Assembly: GCA_963205035.1 (NCBI GenBank)
Contig: CAUJII010000203.1
Coordinates: 1-5,167 of the forward strand
Reading direction: 5' to 3'
DNA length: 5,167 nucleotides
DNA from: Spirochaetota bacterium
GTDB lineage: Bacteria > Spirochaetota > Leptospiria > Turneriellales > Turneriellaceae
The notes beneath the pieces are model-generated. The model was not told where the DNA came from. It did no database searches and worked only from the letters and a program-made list of their open reading frames with translations. Positions 1 through 5,167 of the stretch are shown here, piece after piece; the stretch's first letter is position 1, and each line of letters begins with the position of its first letter. The position numbers and the translations under genes were made by a program.

Positions 1-618
1 GATGCGAACCTTTCGTTCTTGGGCCAAAGCTCTAAGCGCTACGCTGAGTACATGAACGGAATCCGCCATGAATTTGCGCACCTAACTGAAGACAAATACC
101 GCAAAGAACGCCTCGATGTTCTCCGCCATCTTCTGGCTCGAGACAAAATTTATCTAACGCAGAGTTTGCGCGAGAAACACGAAAAAAACGCACGCCGCTT
201 TATTCAAGAAGAAATAAAAATTCTGGCAAGTCCCGATAACTTCTGCGGTGAATGGAAGAATTTAGACGACGCATGCCAGTGGAAAATACGCTGGGCTGAT
301 TTTGGTATTTTTGAGACATTCAAACCATACTTGAAACAAGAGTTTGCTTTCACCGAGTTTAGCGAGAACCTTCCACAGCCCGAGAAAATTGGCGGTTCGT
401 TACAAAGCGGCACGCATCGCCTTCAATGGGATTGGTCGCCTAACGCGGGTTTTGCTTTAGAGGCAACGGAAAAAAAAGATGAAGCAATTTTGAAGCAGAT
501 AGCCGATTTCTTTCAGAACCGTATCCAAGAAAACGAATTTAACATCCACAGACGTTATGCGTGGATTGTTGAAGATACTACAACAGAGTTCCTTGTAAAA
601 GAAAATTTGCCACAGTAA
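1..618 (+). CDS. C-terminal part of a predicted HD-superfamily metal-dependent phosphohydrolase with an unusual C-terminal extension (5' truncated by window edge)
   Basis: The frame is open from base 1 to a TAA at 616-618, giving 205 visible residues; the true start lies outside the window. The first visible residues read DANLSFLG, followed by RYAEYMNGIRHEF, a Y-R-K-E-R-x-x-VL segment, LLARDKIYLT and a closing helix with NARRFIQEEI. This order matches what I remember as the conserved end of the COG4339 family (consensus like DADLAILG, YxxYxxxIRxEY, GRxxVLxxFLxR, xARxNLxxEL). The HD metal-binding histidines expected upstream are not visible, so activity cannot be judged. That family normally ends near residue 72 of the visible part; here about 130 further residues follow, rich in Trp, Phe and charged residues, which I do not recognise. 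The 3' end overlaps the convergent mgtE gene by 41 bp. Base composition looks more AT-rich than in mgtE. Substrate unknown. Confidence 0.72.
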   Translation, partial: DANLSFLGQSSKRYAEYMNGIRHEFAHLTEDKYRKERLDVLRHLLARDKIYLTQSLREKHEKNARRFIQEEIKILASPDNFCGEWKNLDDACQWKIRWADFGIFETFKPYLKQEFAFTEFSENLPQPEKIGGSLQSGTHRLQWDWSPNAGFALEATEKKDEAILKQIADFFQNRIQENEFNIHRRYAWIVEDTTTEFLVKENLPQ

Positions 619-1894
619 AATAAATGATGAGCCCTGTCACGTCGACTAAGGTCGCGACGAAGGGTGCCGAAGCACTGGCGGGGTCGAAACCTAACTTGCG
701 CAAGAAGAACGGGAGCATCGCGCCAGAGATGGTTCCCCAAACGACAACGCCGATGAGGCTGACGGCAACCGTTAGACCAACGAGCCAATAATGCTCCCCA
801 TATATCGGGTGCCAATGTTGCCAAATAACAATCCGCAAGAGACCGACCAGACCTAAGAAGGTGCCCAAGATGAGACCTGTCATGAGCTCGCGCGTCAAGA
901 CGCGCCACCAGTCGCGCAGGCGCACTTCTTTGAGTGCCAACGACCTGATGATGAGCGTCGATGCTTGAGAACCCGAATTACCGCCGGAGCTAATAATGAG
1001 CGGAATAAAAAGTGCTAAGACCACGGCGCGCTCGATTTCTTTTTCAAAAAACGCCATGGCGGATGCAGTAAACATTTCGCCGAAAAAAAGTACGGTGAGC
1101 CAGCCGCCGCGCTTTTTGATCATTTCAAAAAATGAAACCTTGAGATAGGGCTCGTCGAGGGCTTCCATGCCACCCAACTTGAGAATATCTTCGGTGGCCT
1201 CTTGCTGCGCGACTTCGGCCAAGTCGTCGTGCGTGACAATCCCCTTCATGCGCCCTTCTGCATCGATGACGGGAAGGGCTAAGTAATTATATTTAGAGAA
1301 AAGACTCAAGACTTCTTCTCTATCCATTTCTTCGTGGACTGAAACAACTTCATGCCGCATGGTATCTGCGATGACGGCGTCTTGTTCTGCGAGGATTAGG
1401 TCTCTAAACGAGAGAACTCCCACGAGGCGTTGGTCTTGAGCAATCACATACGCATAATAGACGATTTCGACGTTGCCTCGCGCCTGCGAGCTCAAGTAAC
1501 GCGCTGCTTCGCCGACTGTCATCTCGGGTCGAATGCGGATGTAACGGGGATTCATGAGCCCCCCTGCACGGTCTTCTGCGAAAGCGAGAAGTCCCACAAG
1601 TTCGCGGCGCGTGCGGTTGTCTAAGAGCGCGAGCGTCTTCTCGCGAAGCGCTTCGGGAAATTTTTGAATGAGGTCCGCTGCATCGTTCAACCGTAACTGC
1701 CGCACCCAACCGACGCGGGCCTCGTCGGTGAGCTCGATGATGAGGTCGAATTGCTCGGTGGTCGAGAGGTTCCTGAAAAAAGCCTGCTGGTCTTCGCCTG
1801 TCAGCGAGAAGAAATACAGGCGCTTCTCTTCGGTGTCGAGTTCATACCAGTTTGCGTTTGAGGCGGTGGCTGTTTGTTCTGTTATCTCTTCCAT
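578..1894 (-). CDS. mgtE: MgtE-type magnesium transporter, complete (438 aa)
   Basis: Inner-membrane Mg2+ channel/transporter gated by cytoplasmic Mg2+. The domain order is complete: a helical N domain (about residues 15-110) ending in EDRAGGLM (107-114), two CBS domains (about 115-172 and 178-232), a connecting plug helix with QEATEDILKLGG (231-242), then about five membrane helices (roughly 262-285, 289-315, 332-358, 370-396, 410-435). The signature GGNSGSQ (304-310) and the last-helix Asp in LVDVTG (D418, equivalent by position to the Mg2+-selective Asp of Thermus thermophilus MgtE) are present. Length is close to the usual ~450 aa. The ATG at 1892-1894 is chosen because GAGG (1902-1905 on the complement) lies 7 nt upstream. 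It is transcribed divergently from the neighbouring exported-protein operon, and its TAG stop lies inside the convergent phosphohydrolase-like gene. Family assignment is very secure; in vivo specificity (Mg2+ rather than Co2+ or others) is inferred from the family. Confidence 0.97.
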   Translation of the reverse strand: MEEITEQTATASNANWYELDTEEKRLYFFSLTGEDQQAFFRNLSTTEQFDLIIELTDEARVGWVRQLRLNDAADLIQKFPEALREKTLALLDNRTRRELVGLLAFAEDRAGGLMNPRYIRIRPEMTVGEAARYLSSQARGNVEIVYYAYVIAQDQRLVGVLSFRDLILAEQDAVIADTMRHEVVSVHEEMDREEVLSLFSKYNYLALPVIDAEGRMKGIVTHDDLAEVAQQEATEDILKLGGMEALDEPYLKVSFFEMIKKRGGWLTVLFFGEMFTASAMAFFEKEIERAVVLALFIPLIISSGGNSGSQASTLIIRSLALKEVRLRDWWRVLTRELMTGLILGTFLGLVGLLRIVIWQHWHPIYGEHYWLVGLTVAVSLIGVVVWGTISGAMLPFFLRKLGFDPASASAPFVATLVDVTGLIIYFTVANFLLQGTLL

Positions 1895-1901
1895 CCCGCA
1901 A

Positions 1902-1907
1902 CCTCAC
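1902..1907 (-). promoter_or_regulatory. Ribosome binding site of mgtE
   Basis: On the complement the sequence GTGAGG sits 7 nt before the ATG at 1894. It is the evidence for the chosen start, as no other good in-frame start with a Shine-Dalgarno is seen upstream. Confidence 0.7.
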
Positions 1908-2002
1908 TTCGCGAGTCATGGATTGGAAACACGCGGACTATCTCTTTTTGTGTTTTCATCGTTACGAGTTATTTAATTTTAGGCGTGTATTTTCCGATAC
2001 TT

Positions 2003-2012
2003 GGAAGGGAGA
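2003..2012 (+). promoter_or_regulatory. Ribosome binding site deciding the start at 2017
   Basis: GGAAGGGAGA lies immediately upstream of ATG 2017-2019. It decides the start: the frame stays open further upstream to about 1852, but that upstream part lies antisense over the start of mgtE and lacks a comparable site. Confidence 0.75.
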
Positions 2013-2016
2013 ACTT

Positions 2017-2700
2017 ATGCTTCGCACGATTTATACTTTGTTATTAGCGGCCATCTGGGTGCCCTCTTTGAGCGCTGTGGTATTTTACTGGCAACCCAAA
2101 GGCGATGAGCCGGGTTTTACAATCGACGTTCCCGGGGCTTGGAAACAAGCGTCGCGAGCGCGCGACGGCGTCGCCAATGCACAATTTGAGCGTCTCGAAA
2201 AATCAGGCCGCATAGCCATTGAAGTGCGCGCTTATTCCAGCGAAGCGAGCGACATCGAACAGCTCGTGCTGCAGCTCAGAACGCGTCTCGCGGTGAAATT
2301 CGACCGTGTCTATTTGCTCGGTCGAAAGGGCTTGCACTACCGCAAAGATGTGGAGAAGCAAATCTGGTCAGCAATGCTCGGCAAGAAAAAATATACACTA
2401 ACAACGGCGTTTGTCGTGCAAGACGGCAAGGTGCTGCAGATCATCTGCATAGCACCCGCGAATCGCGCAAAGGAATACGCGCTGGTATTCGATAACGCGT
2501 TCTTATCGCTCAATTTCTCCGATGGGGCACCTGAGTCCGGTTCCGGGTCGGCGGCAAAGCATGAAGAAGTATCGTCCGTGCCCGAGAGTACTCCGACCAC
2601 AACAACCCCACCCGCAGCCGCAGTGCCAGCAGTCCCGGCAATACCTGCAATACCAACTGTTCCATCGACTGGTTCAAAAGTACCAAAAATTACATTTTAA
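2017..2700 (+). CDS. Predicted exported protein, possible PsbP/DcrB-like domain with Pro/Ala/Thr-rich C-terminal tail (227 aa)
   Basis: I do not recognise a named gene. The protein starts with a typical signal peptide (residues 1-20, hydrophobic LLLAAIW core, likely cut after SLSA), so it is probably periplasmic or otherwise exported. Residues about 33-167 form a compact alpha/beta domain beginning FTIDVPGAWK and ending in an FDNAFLSLNF segment. That pattern (a 'sequence-opening FxIxxPxxW', a central variable part, then a 'VQDGKVLQIIC' strand and a final helix-strand) recalls the PsbP/DcrB (Mog1-like) fold; this is a resemblance, not a proven match. Residues about 168-227 are low-complexity: Ser/Gly/Glu, then a TTTT run and V/I-P-A triplets. 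One cysteine (C144) remains in the mature part. The start at 2017 fits the Shine-Dalgarno and the signal peptide. The stop is 8 bp before the next gene, whose ribosome site overlaps it, so the two are co-transcribed and perhaps translationally coupled. Confidence 0.85.
   Translation: MLRTIYTLLLAAIWVPSLSAVVFYWQPKGDEPGFTIDVPGAWKQASRARDGVANAQFERLEKSGRIAIEVRAYSSEASDIEQLVLQLRTRLAVKFDRVYLLGRKGLHYRKDVEKQIWSAMLGKKKYTLTTAFVVQDGKVLQIICIAPANRAKEYALVFDNAFLSLNFSDGAPESGSGSAAKHEEVSSVPESTPTTTTPPAAAVPAVPAIPAIPTVPSTGSKVPKITF
2623..2667 (+). repeat. In-frame V/I-P-A tripeptide repeat coding region
   Basis: Five tandem tripeptides, VPA VPA IPA IPT VPS, make up residues 203-217 of the exported protein. The codons differ between copies (valine as gtg, gtc and gtt; proline as cca, ccg and cct), so this is a protein-level repeat kept by selection or old expansion, not a recent slippage tract. 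Such Pro-rich segments often act as extended spacers across the periplasm or cell wall; that role is inference. Confidence 0.7.
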
Positions 2701-2705
2701 GAGGA
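2700..2705 (+). promoter_or_regulatory. Ribosome binding site overlapping the upstream stop codon
   Basis: AGAGGA begins on the last base of the upstream TAA (2698-2700) and ends 3 nt before ATG 2709-2711. The arrangement supports an operon with likely translational coupling. Confidence 0.75.
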
Positions 2706-2708
2706 ATT

Positions 2709-3827
2709 ATGAAAACTCAAGTTAAGTGGTTATCCTTTTGCATCTTATTCACGCTCGTGGGAGCTATCTCTTGGATAGCTACGCCTCGTCTTCAGGCCGA
2801 TGGAGGAGACGAACCGAGCGTTTTTGAAGATTTGACTGCACTCAGTACAGAGCTTGCCGGGCTTTGGGGCGAAGGGGCGTGTGTCGCCGAGTCGACGAGC
2901 AAATATGAAGAGCCTGTCATTTCGATTGCGTGCAACGCAGAGTACACGGCCGCCGAGCGTAACCGGATATTAGATTATCTTTTCAAAAAAGGTCTCTTGT
3001 TTCGTGGTGAATCCTACAATGTAAAAGGCACAACGGGGCAATACTGGTACCGCTTCAACAAACGCATGGGCAACCGCACGCGTTCACTCTTTGTCCGTTT
3101 GCACGTCATGAGCCAAGGTCAGCTTTGGGGTGCAGTTAAGCCGCCCGCACGGATGGCGCTTTATATCGACAATCTTGCAACGGCAGACGAACTGACTGCT
3201 TGGCAGACTTTGGGAGTTCCTCTGACCTTTGGACTCAAGCCGCAAGAAGGGGCACGCGAGCTTTCGCAACAGATCGACGAATATAAACAAGAAGCCTGGC
3301 TTGCACTCGACCTCAGACAAGGTTCATTTACCGACTCCGAACAAAATGCCTCGGTGCGCGAAGTTATCGAACAAGACCTTCTAACGCCTTACCTTCAAAG
3401 CGCTGTGGAGCAAACCGGCGACGTGTGGGGTTTTATTGTTCGAGACCTCAATGCCATCACGACAACTGTCGCTTCATCGCGCTCGCTCTTCAACGCAATG
3501 AAGGCGCAAGAAAAGTCGTTTGTTCTTTTGCCGCAAAAATATAACCGTGCACTCACAACGACTGCGAACGTCATGGAGATGAACTGGCGCCGTGTGACAT
3601 ACGACATGGGGGCGATGTGTAAAAAGAGCCCGACCAAAATTTGGACTTATCTGCGTAAGAAAGCGGTGAAAGGACAAATCATCGTTCGTCTTCCTGCAAG
3701 TGCAAAAACTTGCGCGTATGCGATGAGCCGCACCATGAAGCGCGACGGAAAAATTGATTTCAAACCGTTGAGTGTTATTTTTGGATACTTGCCTTCAGCG
3801 AGCGCCCCGAAGGACTCGGGACACTAA
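2709..3827 (+). CDS. Exported divergent-polysaccharide-deacetylase-like protein, apparently lacking catalytic residues (372 aa)
   Basis: An N-terminal hydrophobic stretch (about residues 7-23) is a signal peptide or membrane anchor; LQA at 28-30 is a possible cleavage point. Residues about 40-140 form an N-terminal domain I do not recognise. From 147 to 360 the pattern follows the divergent polysaccharide deacetylase family (PF04748, YibQ-like): MALYIDN (149-155), a short gap, LTFGLKP (172-178), AWLALDL (196-202), VWGFIVRDLNA (239-249), SFVLLPQK (270-277), GQIIVRLPASAKT (322-334) and IDFKPLSVIF (349-358). As I remember the family, the corresponding motifs are VIDD, TxAxxP, HLPM, GvNNHMGS, a DS motif, GHPxxxT and lVPLS. 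The second Asp, the HLPM His and the NHMGS His are replaced here, so it is probably a non-catalytic or changed family member. Four cysteines (C58, C75, C304, C335) could form two disulfides in an oxidising periplasm. It is the second gene of an operon, and its TAA interlocks with the stop of the convergent recombinase gene. The family call rests on pattern similarity. Confidence 0.75.
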   Translation: MKTQVKWLSFCILFTLVGAISWIATPRLQADGGDEPSVFEDLTALSTELAGLWGEGACVAESTSKYEEPVISIACNAEYTAAERNRILDYLFKKGLLFRGESYNVKGTTGQYWYRFNKRMGNRTRSLFVRLHVMSQGQLWGAVKPPARMALYIDNLATADELTAWQTLGVPLTFGLKPQEGARELSQQIDEYKQEAWLALDLRQGSFTDSEQNASVREVIEQDLLTPYLQSAVEQTGDVWGFIVRDLNAITTTVASSRSLFNAMKAQEKSFVLLPQKYNRALTTTANVMEMNWRRVTYDMGAMCKKSPTKIWTYLRKKAVKGQIIVRLPASAKTCAYAMSRTMKRDGKIDFKPLSVIFGYLPSASAPKDSGH

Positions 3828-3833
3828 CGGGCG
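3803..3833. terminator. Weak candidate bidirectional hairpin at a convergent gene junction
   Basis: CCCGA (3806-3810) and TCGGG (3816-3820) form a 5-bp stem with a 5-nt loop. An alternative, longer-range pairing is CGCCC (3803-3807) with GGGCG (3829-3833). Both sit where the two convergent genes meet, mostly inside the 3' end of the deacetylase-like gene. There is no good T-run after the stem in either direction, so intrinsic termination is doubtful. Confidence 0.2.
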
Positions 3834-4759
3834 TCTTGCTTTCCATGCGGGTGCGATTTGCGATACACCTCGAATAATTTTTCTTTCGCGACATGCGTAT
3901 AGTTCTGTGTCGTAGATACACTCGCATGCCCCAGCATTTCTTGAACGTGGCGGATATTTGCCCCACCGTTCAATAAGTCGGTCGCAAAGGAATGACGAAA
4001 ACTGTGGGGCGTGATGCGTGCGTCGAGTCCCACTGCGTGCGTGCGCTTTCTCAAAAGATAAAGTGCTCCGCGTCGTGTCAAAGGAGTTCCCTTGAAGTTA
4101 ATGAAGAGAGCGGCGCACGTCTTCCGTAATCGATAGAGAGTGTCTGCGCGTACAGGTAAGTACTCTGCAATTGCTTCCCGTGCGGCGCGTCCCAAGAAAA
4201 CAATACGGTCTTTTTTCCCCTTGCCTGTGATGCAAATTTCGTCGGGGATTTTCTCTTGTGAAAAAGGGCTTGCTTCAAGCGAGAGTGCTTCAGAGATACG
4301 CATCCCCGAGGCATAGAGCGTTTCCCAAAGCGCGTTATCGCGCAGCGCGGCAAACGTCTCTTCTTCTGAAAAATCTAACAAATCTTCCATCTCGCCCACA
4401 CGCAAGGGGCGAGGCAAGAGCCTCTTGAAGCGTGCCGCCCGTAACAGGCGCGTTGGGTTCTTTTGAACTATTTGCCGCAGTTCCAGAAAACGATAAAACG
4501 TGCGCAGTGCAGAGAGCTTTCGCGCTTGAGAACGCCTTTCAATCGATTTTTTTTCGGGCCTATTTTTTGCGTCGAGCGTTTCGAGCGAGCTCAAGAAATT
4601 GTAGATATCTTCGCCAAGAACTGCGTCTTCTTCGATAGCCTCACGCTCCAAATAATCGCACCATTGCAGAAGGTCAGTCGCATAAGCGGTGCGTGAGTTT
4701 TCAGCGAGCCCGCGTTCGTCTTCGAGATAGTGAAGAAATCTTTCAACGCGCTCGCGCAT
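3824..4759 (-). CDS. xerC: XerC/XerD-family tyrosine site-specific recombinase (311 aa)
   Basis: Cytoplasmic recombinase that, in the usual pair, resolves chromosome dimers at dif by DNA cleavage through a tyrosine. The N-terminal SAM-like core-binding domain (about residues 1-95) starts VERFLHYLEDERGLAENSRTAYATDL, typical of the family; the catalytic domain spans about 115-300. All six active-site residues are visible: R154 (SGMRISE), K180 (TGKGKKDR), H252 and R255 (PHSFRHSFA), H278 (LGHAS) and Y287 (TTQNYTHV). The spacings H252-H278 (26) and H278-Y287 (9) equal those of E. coli XerD as I recall it. The length (~300 aa) and lack of extra domains point to a chromosomal Xer protein, not a phage integrase. 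XerC versus XerD cannot be decided from sequence alone. ATG 4757-4759 aligns with the family N-terminus but has only a poor Shine-Dalgarno. It lies 30 bp after the serine hydrolase gene, likely in one operon. Confidence 0.93.
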   Translation of the reverse strand: MRERVERFLHYLEDERGLAENSRTAYATDLLQWCDYLEREAIEEDAVLGEDIYNFLSSLETLDAKNRPEKKSIERRSQARKLSALRTFYRFLELRQIVQKNPTRLLRAARFKRLLPRPLRVGEMEDLLDFSEEETFAALRDNALWETLYASGMRISEALSLEASPFSQEKIPDEICITGKGKKDRIVFLGRAAREAIAEYLPVRADTLYRLRKTCAALFINFKGTPLTRRGALYLLRKRTHAVGLDARITPHSFRHSFATDLLNGGANIRHVQEMLGHASVSTTQNYTHVAKEKLFEVYRKSHPHGKQDAR

Positions 4760-4789
4760 ATTCTATTATCGGCAGCCCGAAACCCGCGC

Positions 4790-5167
4790 TTAATTGAGTG
4801 GCGTAGCAGCCAACCCATTGAGTGCGCGGTCTAACTCTGCCGCAATCTCAGGAATTTTTTCTGTAAAGCGGTTGGCCAAGAGTATAATGCTCTGTTTTTT
4901 GCGTGCGTTCATCCAATGGATCCCGTGGTAGCCGTTAAAGTTCCCGAAATGGTATTGGACGTTGCGCTTCGGCTCGACATACCAGCCATACGCATACCAG
5001 CGTTTTTTCTCCGCATCAAATGCCTGCGGAGAAAAGATTTTCGCTGTTTGCTTCTTCGAGAAAAGCGAGTGCTCCCACAACACTCTATCGAGAGAGTAAA
5101 AATCGGAGACCGACGCCGCGAGGCCACCGGGACCGACTGTCTTGTAAGGATAGCGAAAGGCTTTACC
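4790..5167 (-). CDS. C-terminal part of a beta-lactamase-family serine hydrolase (5' part beyond the window)
   Basis: The frame is open from the window edge at 5167 to a TAA at 4790-4792, giving 125 residues. They begin GKAFRYPYKTVGPGGLAASVSDFYSLDRVL, then KIFSP, a WYAYGWYVE segment, YHFGNFNGYHGIHWMNARKKQSIILLANR and a closing helix. This is the usual end of PF00144 (class C beta-lactamase, D-Ala-D-Ala carboxypeptidase and esterase) proteins: 'GGLxST/S xxDLxrw', 'YGYGW', 'HGGxxxGFxS', 'vvLtN'. The third active-site element is read as HFG (in YHFGN). The SxxK nucleophile and YxN motifs would be outside the window, so activity and substrate (peptidoglycan, beta-lactam or ester) are unknown. An internal GTG at 5081-5083 is not taken as the start, because the family pattern clearly continues upstream of it. 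It is the upstream partner of the recombinase in a probable operon. Confidence 0.82.
   Translation of the reverse strand, partial: GKAFRYPYKTVGPGGLAASVSDFYSLDRVLWEHSLFSKKQTAKIFSPQAFDAEKKRWYAYGWYVEPKRNVQYHFGNFNGYHGIHWMNARKKQSIILLANRFTEKIPEIAAELDRALNGLAATPLN

Larger units (their letters stand above)
1895..2016. promoter_or_regulatory. Divergent intergenic region between mgtE and the exported-protein operon; candidate promoters
   Basis: This 122-bp gap between two head-to-head start codons must contain promoters for both directions unless they lie inside the coding regions. It includes an AT-rich core (about 1941-1996). A weak plus-strand candidate is TTGTGT (1948-1953), an 18-bp spacer and TTTAAT (1972-1977). 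On the minus strand TAAAAT (1976-1981) resembles a -10 box but has no convincing -35. I see no clear operator palindrome, and the mgtE leader would be too short for an M-box Mg2+ riboswitch. Exact promoter positions are inference. Confidence 0.35.

Noticed and set aside
641..658. Palindromes GTCGAC and GTCGCGAC close together
   Set aside because: They lie in the coding sequence for the mgtE last helix, are short and are explained by codon use; no sign of a regulatory role.
1404..1709. Open frame of 101 codons on the minus strand
   Set aside because: It lies entirely inside mgtE in another frame, has no protein-like pattern and no ribosome site; it is a shadow.
1852..2016. Upstream in-frame extension of the exported-protein gene (55 more residues)
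   Set aside because: It runs antisense over the mgtE start, lacks a good ribosome site, and would bury the clear signal peptide that begins at 2017.
1895..2016. M-box Mg2+ riboswitch in the mgtE leader
   Set aside because: The whole gap is 122 bp, shorter than a typical M-box with its expression platform, and I see no recognisable conserved helices.
4078..4353. Open frame of 91 codons on the minus strand
   Set aside because: It is an alternate-frame shadow of the recombinase gene, whose own frame carries all catalytic residues.
3824..4759. Recombinase as the integrase of a mobile element
   Set aside because: Its length, domain make-up and motif spacing are those of chromosomal Xer proteins; there is no tRNA, attachment repeat or cargo nearby in the window.
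4760..4789. Small TCGG-GCTG-CCGA hairpin between the hydrolase and recombinase genes
   Set aside because: Only four base pairs and no T-run; too weak to call a terminator.

Overview
The window is compact bacterial DNA. It holds six protein-coding genes, two of them cut by the window edges, and I see no RNA gene, CRISPR array or insertion sequence. The predicted exported proteins with N-terminal signal segments and the divergent-polysaccharide-deacetylase-like fold suggest a Gram-negative-type (diderm) envelope. A spirochaete would fit the overall style, but nothing here proves a lineage and I hold that only weakly. By eye the base composition is near 50% GC in most genes and lower in the first one.

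Layout. (1) Positions 1-618, plus strand: the 3' part of a gene whose first visible ~70 residues look like the end of the predicted metal-dependent HD-superfamily phosphohydrolase family (COG4339 type), followed by ~130 residues I do not recognise. (2) Positions 578-1894, minus strand: a complete MgtE-type magnesium transporter, whose 3' end overlaps gene 1 by 41 bp tail to tail. (3) Positions 1895-2016: a 122-bp divergent intergenic region. (4) Positions 2017-2700 and 2709-3827, plus strand: a tight two-gene operon encoding a predicted exported protein with a possible PsbP/DcrB-like domain and a Pro-rich tail, then an exported or membrane-anchored protein with a degenerate divergent polysaccharide deacetylase fold. 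(5) Positions 3824-4759 and 4790-5167, minus strand: a XerC/XerD-type tyrosine recombinase preceded, 30 bp upstream, by the 3' end of a beta-lactamase-family (PF00144-like) serine hydrolase.

The genes are organised as +, -, +, +, -, -. Both convergent junctions overlap (41 bp, and 4 bp with interlocked stop codons), so neither has room for an ordinary intergenic terminator. MgtE (Mg2+ uptake) and XerC (chromosome dimer resolution) are housekeeping functions. The most interesting part is the middle operon: two exported proteins of unknown role, the second of which appears to have lost the catalytic residues of its fold while keeping four cysteines. I see no defence island, mobile element or clearly new multi-gene system here.
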